NCBI GenBank assembly: GCA_002429165.1
Contig: DIYV01000189.1
Coordinates: 6,780-26,827, forward strand
Direction: 5' to 3'
Origin: Gallionella sp. UBA6045
GTDB taxonomy: Bacteria > Pseudomonadota > Gammaproteobacteria > Burkholderiales > Gallionellaceae
DNA: 20,048 bases
The position numbers and the translations under genes are program-made. Shown here one piece after another: positions 11,016-19,100 of the stretch (the first letter of the stretch is position 1; every line of letters begins with the position of its first letter). The notes under the pieces were generated by a model. That model did no database searches and was not told the DNA's origin. It saw only the letters and a list, made by a program, of their open reading frames with translations.

Positions 11016-12287
11016 ATGGGCAAGGAAACCCTCCAGGCCGTGCGCGGCATGAACGACATCCTGCCGGACGAGGCGGGATTGTGGTTGTGGTTCGAGGAAG
11101 TGGTGCGCGACTGGCTGCACAGCTACGGCTACCGCAACATCCGCATGCCGCTGGTCGAACCGACAGACTTGTTCAAGCGCGCCATCGGCGAAGTGACCGA
11201 CATCGTGGAAAAAGAGATGTACAGCTTTTCCGATGCGCTCAACGGGGATCAGCTGACGCTGCGCCCCGAGGGAACAGCTTCATGCGTGCGTGCCGTGCTG
11301 CAGCACAATTTACTGTATAACGCACCGCAGCGTTTGTATTACAGCGGGCAGATGTTTCGCCATGAGCGTCCGCAGAAGGGGCGGTACCGCCAGTTTCACC
11401 AGTTCGGCGTGGAAGCGCTGGGTTTTGCAGGCCCGGATATCGATGCGGAACAGATACTGATGTGTGCGCGCTTGTGGAACAAGCTCGGTCTGCGCGATGT
11501 CATCCTGCAATTGAACACGCTGGGCGATACCGCTTCACGGCATCGCCATCGTGCCAAGCTGGTCGCCTACTTCGAGCAGCACAGGGACGTGCTGGATGCC
11601 GATGCCACGCGCCGTTTGCACAGCAACCCGTTGCGCATACTGGACAGCAAGAATCCTGCGATGCAGGACTTGATTTGCGGCGCACCGAAGCTGATGGACG
11701 AGCTGGAAGAAGACGCACTGCGGCACTTCGAAGAGGTGCAGGCGATACTCAAGCACCACGATGTGCCGTTCGAGATCAACACGCGCCTGGTGCGCGGACT
11801 GGACTATTACAACCGCACCGTGTTCGAATGGGTGACCACGCGACTTGGTGCCCAGGGCACAATCTGCGCGGGTGGCCGCTATGACGGGCTGGTGGAACAG
11901 ATCGGGGGCAAACCGGCTCCGGCAACCGGCTTCGCGATGGGAGTGGAGCGGCTGCTGGCATTGTTGCAGGATGATGGCATGGCACTGCCCAAGGCGGAAG
12001 TGGATGTGTATGTGGTGCATCAGGGCGAACTGGCCGGCCGGTTGGCCAGCCGTATGGCTGAGCAATTGCGCGACAGCAATTTGCGGGTGTTGCTGCATTG
12101 CGGCGGCGGCAGTTTCAAGTCGCAGATGAAAAAAGCCGATGCCAGCGGCGCACAAGTGGCGGTGGTAATCGGTGACGACGAAGCGCAAGCGAACGAGATC
12201 AGCATAAAGCCGATGCAGGGTGGCGAACAGGAGAGGGTGAGCGTGCAGGATCTCACCGCGACAGTGGTGCGGCTCTTGAAACTGTAG
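11016..12287 (+). CDS. hisS: histidyl-tRNA synthetase
   Basis: HisS charges tRNA-His in the cytoplasm and is a class II synthetase. The 423-residue length is typical (E. coli 424). Motif 1 lies in the N-terminal region ([15 protein letters not shown]). [14 protein letters not shown] lies at 80-93. Motif 2 covers about 107-136 ([20 protein letters not shown]). The histidine-binding [13 protein letters not shown] and AGGRYDGL and motif 3 (GFAMGVERL) follow, then the C-terminal anticodon-binding alpha/beta domain ([17 protein letters not shown] onwards). The ATG lies two bases after the ispG stop with no strong ribosome binding site. This suggests coupling to ispG, and the ispG 3' palindrome could affect hisS initiation. 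Confidence 0.97.
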   Translation: MGKETLQAVRGMNDILPDEAGLWLWFEEVVRDWLHSYGYRNIRMPLVEPTDLFKRAIGEVTDIVEKEMYSFSDALNGDQLTLRPEGTASCVRAVLQHNLLYNAPQRLYYSGQMFRHERPQKGRYRQFHQFGVEALGFAGPDIDAEQILMCARLWNKLGLRDVILQLNTLGDTASRHRHRAKLVAYFEQHRDVLDADATRRLHSNPLRILDSKNPAMQDLICGAPKLMDELEEDALRHFEEVQAILKHHDVPFEINTRLVRGLDYYNRTVFEWVTTRLGAQGTICAGGRYDGLVEQIGGKPAPATGFAMGVERLLALLQDDGMALPKAEVDVYVVHQGELAGRLASRMAEQLRDSNLRVLLHCGGGSFKSQMKKADASGAQVAVVIGDDEAQANEISIKPMQGGEQERVSVQDLTATVVRLLKL

Positions 12288-12323
12288 CGAACAGTCTCAT
12301 CGCATCGCATCGCACAACGATGC

Positions 12324-12351
12324 TTGCGTGCGGCACAGCAGGTTTTATAGT
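12324..12351 (+). promoter_or_regulatory. possible promoter of the yfgM-bamB-der genes
   Basis: TTGCGT (12324-12329) and TATAGT (12346-12351) are separated by 16 bases, in the 97-base gap after hisS. The gap also contains a 6-bp hairpin (GCATCG 12307-12312, CGATGC 12318-12323) without a T-run. The -35 match is weak, so this is a suggestion only. Confidence 0.25.
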
Positions 12352-12384
12352 TGCATATATATTTATCAAGCGGGAGTGGAAGAC

Positions 12385-13023
12385 ATGGCAACATTGGATT
12401 TGCAGGAACAGGAACAACTCGAAGCCCTGAAGGCGTGGTGGAATGACAACCGCAACCAGATACTGGGAGCGCTGTTGATCGTGGTCGTCGCGATGGGTGG
12501 CTGGCGGGGTTGGCAGTATTACCAGCACAAACAGTCTTATGGAGCGGCTACTTTGTATCAGCAATTCATCGAGCAACTTGCCAGCAACGATGCCAAACGC
12601 ATCAACGATGCCGCAGCCGCGGTGACGGATAAATTCGGTTCCACCGCTTATGCCGAGCGTGCCGAGTTGCTGGCTGCGCGGGTGAATGAGCAGGGCCATG
12701 ATCTGGCGCGCGCCAAGACCCAATTGCAATGGGTCATCGACAATGCCCGGGATGCGACGCTTAAAGATGTCGCGAGATTGCGCCTGGCGGCGGTGTTACT
12801 GGATGAAAAAAAATATGCGGATGCGCTTGCTTTGCTTGATGCCAAACATCCCGATTCATTCGATGGCTTGTTTGCCGACCTGAAGGGCGATGTGTTCAGC
12901 GCGCAGGGCAAGATCGATGAAGCCAGGAGTTCATACAAACTGGCCTATGAAAAAATCGATGCGCAAAGCATATACCGCAGCCTGATTCAGATGAAACTCG
13001 ATGCCCTTGGATCTGCTAAATGA
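12385..13023 (+). CDS. yfgM: YfgM-family TPR membrane protein (ancillary SecYEG translocon subunit)
   Basis: YfgM is a single-pass inner-membrane protein that in E. coli associates with the SecYEG translocon and the chaperone PpiD at the periplasmic face. The 212 residues (E. coli 206) show a short cytoplasmic head (LDLQEQEQLEALKAWWNDNRN), one membrane segment at about 25-46, and a TPR-like periplasmic domain (YGAATLYQQFIEQL, ARLRLAAVLLDEKKYADALALLD, LKGDVFSAQGKIDEARSSYKLAYE). Start ATG 12385 lies behind GGGAG (12372-12376). The frame is open 19 codons further upstream but lacks a good site. The TGA stop overlaps the bamB ATG (ATGA). The position between hisS and bamB supports the call. Confidence 0.88.
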   Translation: MATLDLQEQEQLEALKAWWNDNRNQILGALLIVVVAMGGWRGWQYYQHKQSYGAATLYQQFIEQLASNDAKRINDAAAAVTDKFGSTAYAERAELLAARVNEQGHDLARAKTQLQWVIDNARDATLKDVARLRLAAVLLDEKKYADALALLDAKHPDSFDGLFADLKGDVFSAQGKIDEARSSYKLAYEKIDAQSIYRSLIQMKLDALGSAK

Positions 13024-14246
13024 AGGTGGACGGCAAAATGAACTCATGCGTTTGCTGTACCCCTTCGACAGGAGCAGGACTCAAGGTTCACAACAAGCTG
13101 TTGCTGGGACTTTTGCTGGGGACGCTGTTCGCGCTGGGTGGCTGTGCTTCCACGGATGAATCCAAACCGGACTGGGCAGGAGTGAAGGGGAGTGCCGAAC
13201 CCGCCAAGTTGGTCAATTTCAAACAGACCGCAAGGTTTGAAGTGCGCTGGCATAGCGACATCGGAGATCAGGGTCCGGATTTATTGCAAACTGCCCTGAC
13301 CAAGGATGCAATATATAGCGCCACCGGCAAAGGCCGTTTGATGCGCCTGGATCGCGCCACCGGCAAGCAGGTGTGGAGCATCGATACCGGCATAGTCGTG
13401 AGTGGCGGTGTCTCCAGTGGCGATGGCATGGTATTCGTCGGGGGCAACAAGGGTGATGTGCTGGCATACGGCGAAGACGGCAAACTGAAATGGAAAAGTC
13501 TGGTATCCAGCGAAGTATTGAGCGTGTCGCAAGTTGCGGACGGCATGGTCATGGTGCGCAGCGGTGATGGACGTATCGCCGGATTGAATGCGGCAGACGG
13601 CAAGCGCGTGTGGATGTATGAACGCAGCACGCCGGCACTGGTTGTGCGCAGTCATGCAGGCGTGGCTATTCAGCGGGGCGTCGCCTTTGCCGGATTTGCG
13701 GCTGGAAAGTTGGCCGCGATCCGCATCAAGGATGGCGAAGTGCTGTGGGAAGCACAGGTGTCACAACCGCGCGGCAATACTGAACTGGAACGCATCAGCG
13801 ACATTACCAGCGATCCGGTCGTGGATGACGAACAAGTCTGCGCGGTTTCTTTTCAGGGGCATGTCGCATGTTTTGACACAGCGCAGGGCAACCAGTTATG
13901 GAGCCGCGACATTTCCAGCTACACGGGCTTGATGGTGTTGCGAAAATATATCTACCTCAGCGATGCCAGCGGATCCGTCATCGCTTTGGATAAAACCAAC
14001 GGCAGCACAGCATGGAAGAACGGGGATATGCTGTTTCGCCGCGTTACTGCACCCAACGCATCCGGTAAATTTGTCGTGGTTGGGGACTTCGAAGGCTATC
14101 TGCATGGATTGAATCTGGATGACGGAAGTTTTGCGGCACGTATCAAACTGGATGGGGGCGCGATTGTGGCGACTCCGATCGAAATGGATGACGGACTGCT
14201 GGTACGGACGCGCGGTGGCGAACTGTATTCGCTGTCCATAAAATAA
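13020..14246 (+). CDS. bamB: outer membrane protein assembly factor BamB (lipoprotein, beta-propeller)
   Basis: BamB is an outer-membrane lipoprotein of the BAM complex that helps BamA insert beta-barrel proteins. The 408 residues (E. coli 392) contain PQQ/YVTN-type blade repeats (GRLMRLDRATGKQVWSIDTG, RIAGLNAADGKRVWMYE, ACFDTAQGNQLWSRDIS, SVIALDKTNGSTAWKNG, GYLHGLNLDDGSF), as expected for an eight-bladed propeller. The lipobox is LGGC with Cys42. The start is uncertain: ATG 13020 is coupled to the yfgM stop, while ATG 13038 has the better site (AAGGTGGA, 13023-13030). Either way the stretch before the hydrophobic core is unusually long and contains three cysteines (NSCVCC). No standard start codon was found closer to the core. 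Confidence 0.93.
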   Translation: MKVDGKMNSCVCCTPSTGAGLKVHNKLLLGLLLGTLFALGGCASTDESKPDWAGVKGSAEPAKLVNFKQTARFEVRWHSDIGDQGPDLLQTALTKDAIYSATGKGRLMRLDRATGKQVWSIDTGIVVSGGVSSGDGMVFVGGNKGDVLAYGEDGKLKWKSLVSSEVLSVSQVADGMVMVRSGDGRIAGLNAADGKRVWMYERSTPALVVRSHAGVAIQRGVAFAGFAAGKLAAIRIKDGEVLWEAQVSQPRGNTELERISDITSDPVVDDEQVCAVSFQGHVACFDTAQGNQLWSRDISSYTGLMVLRKYIYLSDASGSVIALDKTNGSTAWKNGDMLFRRVTAPNASGKFVVVGDFEGYLHGLNLDDGSFAARIKLDGGAIVATPIEMDDGLLVRTRGGELYSLSIK

Positions 14247-14260
14247 TGAAAGCTGCCTGA

Positions 14261-15661
14261 ATGTTGCCCACAGTTGTTCTGGTCGGTCGTCCCAACGTGG
14301 GCAAGTCCACCTTGTTCAATCGCCTCACGCGCAGTCGTGATGCACTGGTTGCCGACCAGCCGGGGCTGACCCGCGATCGACATTACGGAAAGGGCCGGGT
14401 AGGGGAAAGGCCTTTTTTGGTGGTGGATACCGGCGGACTGGAGCCAGTCGCAAAAGAAGGCATCATGTTCGAGATGGCCAAGCAAAGCCGCCAGGCCGTG
14501 GACGAAGCAGATGTGGTGATGTTCCTGGTCGACGGTCGAGCCGGATGCACGCCACAGGACGCCATCATCGCCGAACAGTTGCGCAAGACCGGCAAGCCGG
14601 TCTTGTTGCTGGTCAACAAGGCCGAGGGCATGGCGCGCGCCAAAGTGACGGCGGAATTCTTCGAACTGGGACTCGGCGAACCGTTGCCGATTTCCTCCGC
14701 ACATGGCGACAATGTCACCGAGGTTGTCGAGATCGCGCTGCAGAATTTTCCGCCGGAAGCAGAGGAAGAGATCGAACATGAGCACCCGCCCAAGCTGGCC
14801 ATCGTAGGCCGTCCCAATGTCGGCAAATCGACGCTGGTGAATGCGATCCTCGGTGAACAGCGAGTGATCGCGTTCGACCAGCCCGGTACCACGCGCGACA
14901 GTATCTACATCGATTTCGAACGCGGCGGCAAGCAATACACCATCATCGACACCGCAGGGGTGCGCAGACGCGGCAAGGTCGAAGAGGCGGTGGAAAAATT
15001 CTCCGTGATCAAAACCATGCAGGCGATCGAAGATGCCAACGTGGTGGTGCTGGTGGTGGACGCCCGCGACCAGATCACCGAACAGGACGCGCACGTCGCC
15101 GATTACGTGCTGCAAGCGGGGCGAGCTCTGGTGCTGGCGGTCAACAAATGGGACGGGCTGGACGAACATCACCGCGATCAGGTCAAGCGCGACATCGAGC
15201 GCAAGCTGCATTTTTTGAGTTTCGCCAAACTGCATTTCATTTCTGCGCTGCACGGCAATGGCATACCGGGCGTGTTGAAATCGGTGGATGAGGCTTATGC
15301 GGCGGCGATGTCCAAACTGTCCACGCCTAAACTTACGCGCGCACTGATAGGCGCACTGGAAAAACAACAGCCGCCGAAAGGGGGACGCTTCATACCGAAG
15401 ATGCGCTATGCCCACCAGGGCGGCAGCAACCCACCGCTGATTGTTATCCACGGCAGCGGCCTGGACGATGTGCCGGCCAGCTATACCCGTTATCTGGAAC
15501 GCACCTTCTGTGAAATATTCAAGCTGAAGGGCACGCCGCTCAGGATCCAATACAATTCCAGCAAGAATCCGTTCGAGGGGTCAAAGCCCAAGCCGCTCAC
15601 CGAGGGCGAACAACGCAGGGCGCACCGCGCGCGGATACGCGGGCGCAAGCTGTATGGGTAA
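14261..15661 (+). CDS. der: ribosome biogenesis GTPase Der
   Basis: Der (EngA) is a tandem GTPase needed for 50S subunit maturation. The 466 residues (E. coli 490) contain two G domains and a C-terminal KH-like domain. The P-loops GRPNVGKST lie at 9-17 and 183-191. Switch motifs are DTGGLEP in the first domain and [20 protein letters not shown] in the second. The second G4 motif is the standard NKWDG, while the first reads NKAEG, with Glu in place of the usual Asp. The KH domain (about 355-450) ends in a basic tail. The start matches the family N terminus ([16 protein letters not shown]); bamB ends 14 bases upstream. der ends the conserved block; no T-run terminator follows directly, only a 6-bp stem (TGCAGT/ACTGCA, 15662-15682). 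Confidence 0.97.
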   Translation: MLPTVVLVGRPNVGKSTLFNRLTRSRDALVADQPGLTRDRHYGKGRVGERPFLVVDTGGLEPVAKEGIMFEMAKQSRQAVDEADVVMFLVDGRAGCTPQDAIIAEQLRKTGKPVLLLVNKAEGMARAKVTAEFFELGLGEPLPISSAHGDNVTEVVEIALQNFPPEAEEEIEHEHPPKLAIVGRPNVGKSTLVNAILGEQRVIAFDQPGTTRDSIYIDFERGGKQYTIIDTAGVRRRGKVEEAVEKFSVIKTMQAIEDANVVVLVVDARDQITEQDAHVADYVLQAGRALVLAVNKWDGLDEHHRDQVKRDIERKLHFLSFAKLHFISALHGNGIPGVLKSVDEAYAAAMSKLSTPKLTRALIGALEKQQPPKGGRFIPKMRYAHQGGSNPPLIVIHGSGLDDVPASYTRYLERTFCEIFKLKGTPLRIQYNSSKNPFEGSKPKPLTEGEQRRAHRARIRGRKLYG

Positions 15662-15741
15662 TGCAGTCATAGTTGTACTGCACTGGGCTGAATGGTGAAT
15701 TCTCCGGTTGGTTGGTGCAAGGCATCCATAAAGCCGATTCA

Positions 15742-15841
15742 CTCCCTTCCCTTCAAGGGGAAGGTTGGGGAGGGGATGGGGTAAGAGCGGTAGATGTTCA
15801 ACCCCACCTCCATCCCAGCCTTCCCCCTGAAGGGGAAGGAG
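15742..15841. repeat. 100-bp palindromic repeat (MITE/REP-like)
   Basis: The left arm 15742-15781 (CTCCCTTCCC...GGGGATGGGG) and right arm 15802-15841 (CCCCACCTCC...GGGGAAGGAG) are 40-bp inverted copies with several mismatches around a 20-base loop. Each arm also folds on itself, e.g. CCTTCCCC and GGGGAAGG in the right arm. No open frame inside looks like a transposase. Its arms are similar to the repeat embedded in ispG. Confidence 0.85.
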
Positions 15842-16019
15842 CGAACAACCTACGGGAAGTTTTTTTTGGTTCCGGCTTGCCTGGCTTAGGGTTATGGGTT
15901 TGCTGTCTTTACGCATCATCCAGCTTGGAAAATCGCGCAACTTTGCCTTATGGCGACCTCACTTCCCGACAAGGTTAAATTCAGCCGCCTGTCACAGTTT
16001 GGCAGAATAATAATTTGTC

Positions 16020-16078
16020 AGGAGGTCTGATTGACTGTAATCTCAGCCAATCTTGAAATAAATCATCCCGCAATATAA
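16020..16078 (+). other. perfect Shine-Dalgarno followed by a 15-codon open frame
   Basis: AGGAGGT at 16020-16026 lies four bases before TTG 16031, which opens a 15-codon frame (LTVISANLEINHPAI) ending with TAA 16076-16078, 26 bases before the TpsA start. It could be a leader peptide of the adhesin mRNA, the remnant of a lost gene, or chance. The TTG overlaps the TTGACT promoter-like hexamer, so both readings cannot be active on the same transcript. Confidence 0.15.
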
Positions 16079-16079
16079 C
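16031..16079 (+). promoter_or_regulatory. predicted promoter of the TpsA exoprotein gene
   Basis: Two overlapping sigma-70-like candidates are visible. The first is TTGACT (16031-16036), 17 bases, then TGAAAT (16054-16059). The second is TTGAAA (16053-16058), 15 bases, then TATAAC (16074-16079). The first has the better spacing, the second the better -10. Both lie in an A/T-rich stretch before the ATG at 16105. Confidence 0.4.
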
Positions 16080-16104
16080 GAAAATAAATTAAAGGGAGTA
16101 CTCC

Positions 16105-19100
16105 ATGAAACGTCACGCAACGATGAACCGCATCTATCGTTTAGTATGGAGCCAAGTATTCAATACTTGGGTGGCGGTTTCCGAGAACACCAAAGGGCGT
16201 GGCAAGTCCATCTCGGGACTCAAGCTCATCGCGGCGACCTTGGCGCTCACCAGTGGCGCGTTGCTCGCGCCGTTGGCGCTGGCGGCACCGACTGGCGGGC
16301 AAATCAGCGCGGGCCTGGGCAGCATTGCCCAGGCAGGCGCCAATACCACCATCACCCAAAGCAGCCAGAACCTCGCCATCAACTGGCAGAGCTTTGGCAT
16401 CGGCGCCAGCGAGGCGGTGAATTTTATCCAGCCGAATGCTTCGGCGATTGCGCTGAACCGCGTGCTCGGGCAAGACCCCAGCCAGATTCTCGGCAGTCTC
16501 AGCGCAAACGGACAGGTGTTCATTCTTAACCCCAACGGCGTGCTGTTCGGCAAAGGCTCGCAAGTCAACGTCGGCGGTTTGACCGCCTCCACATTGAACA
16601 TCAGCGATGCCGACTTCATGGCAGGCAATCACACCTTCAGCAATGGCGGCACAGCTGGCTCAGTTGTCAATCAAGGCACACTCACTGCAGCACAAGGTGG
16701 CTACATCGCCCTGCTCGCCCCCGAAGTGCGCAACGAAGGCGTGATCTCAGCCACTCTCGGCACCGCGCTGCTCGCCGCAGGCGACAAAGTCACCCTCAAC
16801 CTCAACAATGGCAGCCTGTTGAATTACAGCATCGACCAAGGTTCACTCAACGCGCTGGCCGAGAATAAACAACTGATTCAGGCCGATGGCGGGCAAGTAT
16901 TCATGTCGGCCCAAGCCGCCAATGCACTCAGCACCGCTGTCGTCAACAACACCGGCATCATCGAAGCGCGCACCGTGCAAAATGTGGCGGGCACGATCCG
17001 CCTGATGGGCGACATGCAAGCCGGTACCGTGAATGTTGGCGGCACACTCGATGCTTCCGCGCAAAACGGTGGCAACGGTGGATTTATCGAAACCTCCGCC
17101 GCGCATGTCAAGATTGCGGACAACGCCAAGATCACCACCGTTTCCAGCATGGGACTCTCGGGCACCTGGCTGATAGACCCGTATGACTTCACCATTGCGG
17201 CAACGGGTGGCGACATCACCGGCGCGGCGCTGACTAGCGCGCTGGGTGTTGGGGCTGTGGTCATCCAGACTGCAGCCGGCTCTGTTACCTGTACTGGTGC
17301 CACTTGCGGCGCAGGCACAGCTGCTGGCAACGGCGATATTTTTGTCAATGATGCCGTATCGTGGTCAGCCAACAAGCTCACGCTGAACGCTTACCGCAAC
17401 ATCAACATCAACGCCAACATGAACGCCTCAGGTTCCGCCAGCCTCGCGCTGCTATACGGCCAAGGCGCAGTGGCGGCGGGCAACACCAGCAACATCATCA
17501 CCGCCCATGGCGCGGCAGTGAACCTGCCCGCCAGCACGACCAATTTCACCACGTTGCAAGGCTCGGATGGCATCGTCAAAGCCTACACCGTCATCACCAG
17601 CCTGGGTGCGGCGACGGATGCGACGGGGGGTGCGGCCACCCTGCAAGGCATGGCGGCAACGGCTAATCTGGCTACCAACTACGTTCTCGGCAGCGATATT
17701 GATGCTTGCGCCACTGGCGGTTGCGGAATTCCTGCCAATGCCTGGAACGCAGGCGCGGGCTTCACGCCAGTCGGGAATTCAACCACCAATTTCACCGGCA
17801 CCTTCGACGGCCTGGGCCACACCATCAGCAATCTCACCATCAATCGGCCAACTACAGATTATGTCGGCCTTTTCGGTATCATTGTGGATAACGCTATAAG
17901 CAATGTGGGACTGATTGGCGGCAGTGTAACCGGTAATTATATGGTCGGCGGGCTGGCCGGGTTTCTGAAACTTAACAGTATTTTTGGCAGTATCACCAAT
18001 TCCTACAGCACAGGTAGTGTGAAAGGCTTCTGGAATGTCGGCGGGCTGGTGGGGTATAACAATGGCTACATCATCAATTCCTACTACAGCACAGGCAGTG
18101 TGATTGGCACCCAATATGTCGGCGGGCTAGAGGGGTTTGGCTGGGGTTCAATCGACAATTCCTACAGCACAGGCAGTGTGAGCGGCACCGATTATATCGG
18201 CGGGCTGGCGGGACTTAACGCCACCAACATCAACAATTCCTACAACACGGGCAGTGTGAGCGGCAACAACTATGTCGGCGGGCTGGCGGGGTCTAACACC
18301 TCTAACAGTATCAACTGTTCCTACAGCACGGGCAGTGTGAGCGGCTCCAGCTATGTCGGCGGGCTGGTGGGGGAAAACGGCGGGGACTACGGCGGCGGCA
18401 CGGTCAACAACAGCTACGCCACGGGCAACGTGACTGGCACTGGCTCTGGCATCGGCGGGCTGGTGGGGGTCAACCCAGCCGGCACGATCAACAGCAGCTA
18501 TGCCACGGGTAGCGCGACTGGGGGTCAATCTGTCGGTGGGCTGGTGGGAGAAAACAACGGCGGCGGCACGGTCAACACCAGCTACGCCACGGGCAACGTG
18601 AGCGGGACGATTCTCGTCGGCGGACTGGTAGGGTTTAACAATTCCGGTACGGTCAGCAATAGCATCTGGAATACCCAGACTTCAGGGCAGCCGACCATCG
18701 GGATTGGCGCTGGCACGATTGCAGGTGCCACCGGACGCACCACCGCCGAGATGATGTTGATGGCGACATACACAGGTTGGAGTATCGCCAGCACCGGCGG
18801 CAGCAGTGCCGAGTGGCGCATCTACGAGGGCAGCACCATGCCGTGGTGTAGATGCTTCCTCACACCGATTACCGTGACGGCCAACAATGACACCGTCATT
18901 TATAGCGGCGCGTCTTATTCCAGTAACAACGGGGTGACTTATTCTATTGCCAGCCCCAATCCGGCACTTTCCGGTACGCCGATTTACGGTGGCACCTCTC
19001 AGACGGCGGTTGACGTAGGCAACGGTTACACCATTAGCGCGTCTGGCCTTTATTCCGTTCAGCAGGGCTATGACATCAGCTACGTCGATGGCTCACTCAC

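Larger units (their letters stand above)
15662..16104. other. 443-base intergenic region between der and the TpsA gene
   Basis: No credible protein gene was found. From left to right it holds a short stem after der (15662-15682), a 100-bp palindromic repeat (15742-15841), a run of eight T (15860-15867), a perfect AGGAGGT Shine-Dalgarno (16020-16026) followed by a 15-codon frame, and promoter-like sequences up to 16079. The last 90 bases are A/T-rich compared with the flanking genes. Open frames across the palindrome on both strands translate only the repeat. Confidence 0.7.

Noticed and set aside
14246..14260. Four-codon frame (ATG AAA GCT GCC TGA) between bamB and der
   Set aside because: It is too short to support as a gene; the adjacent TGA-ATG arrangement may simply aid re-initiation.
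14096..15550. 484-codon open frame on the - strand
   Set aside because: It lies wholly opposite der, whose GTPase motifs are certain. The translation shows no recognisable family and is rich in His/Arg, as expected for a shadow of a GC-biased gene.
15860..15867. Run of eight T as a der terminator
   Set aside because: The nearest stable hairpin ends about 20 bases earlier, too far for a standard intrinsic terminator.
15673..15978. Short open frames on both strands between der and the adhesin
   Set aside because: Both translate the palindromic repeat (peptides such as SLQGEGWGGDG and LPLEGKG), a known artefact of such elements, and lack ribosome binding sites.
17857..18690. Regular 78-93 bp periodicity that might suggest a CRISPR or other non-coding array
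   Set aside because: The frame is open throughout, the period is a multiple of three, and the units are recognisable GLUG protein repeats with no spacer structure.
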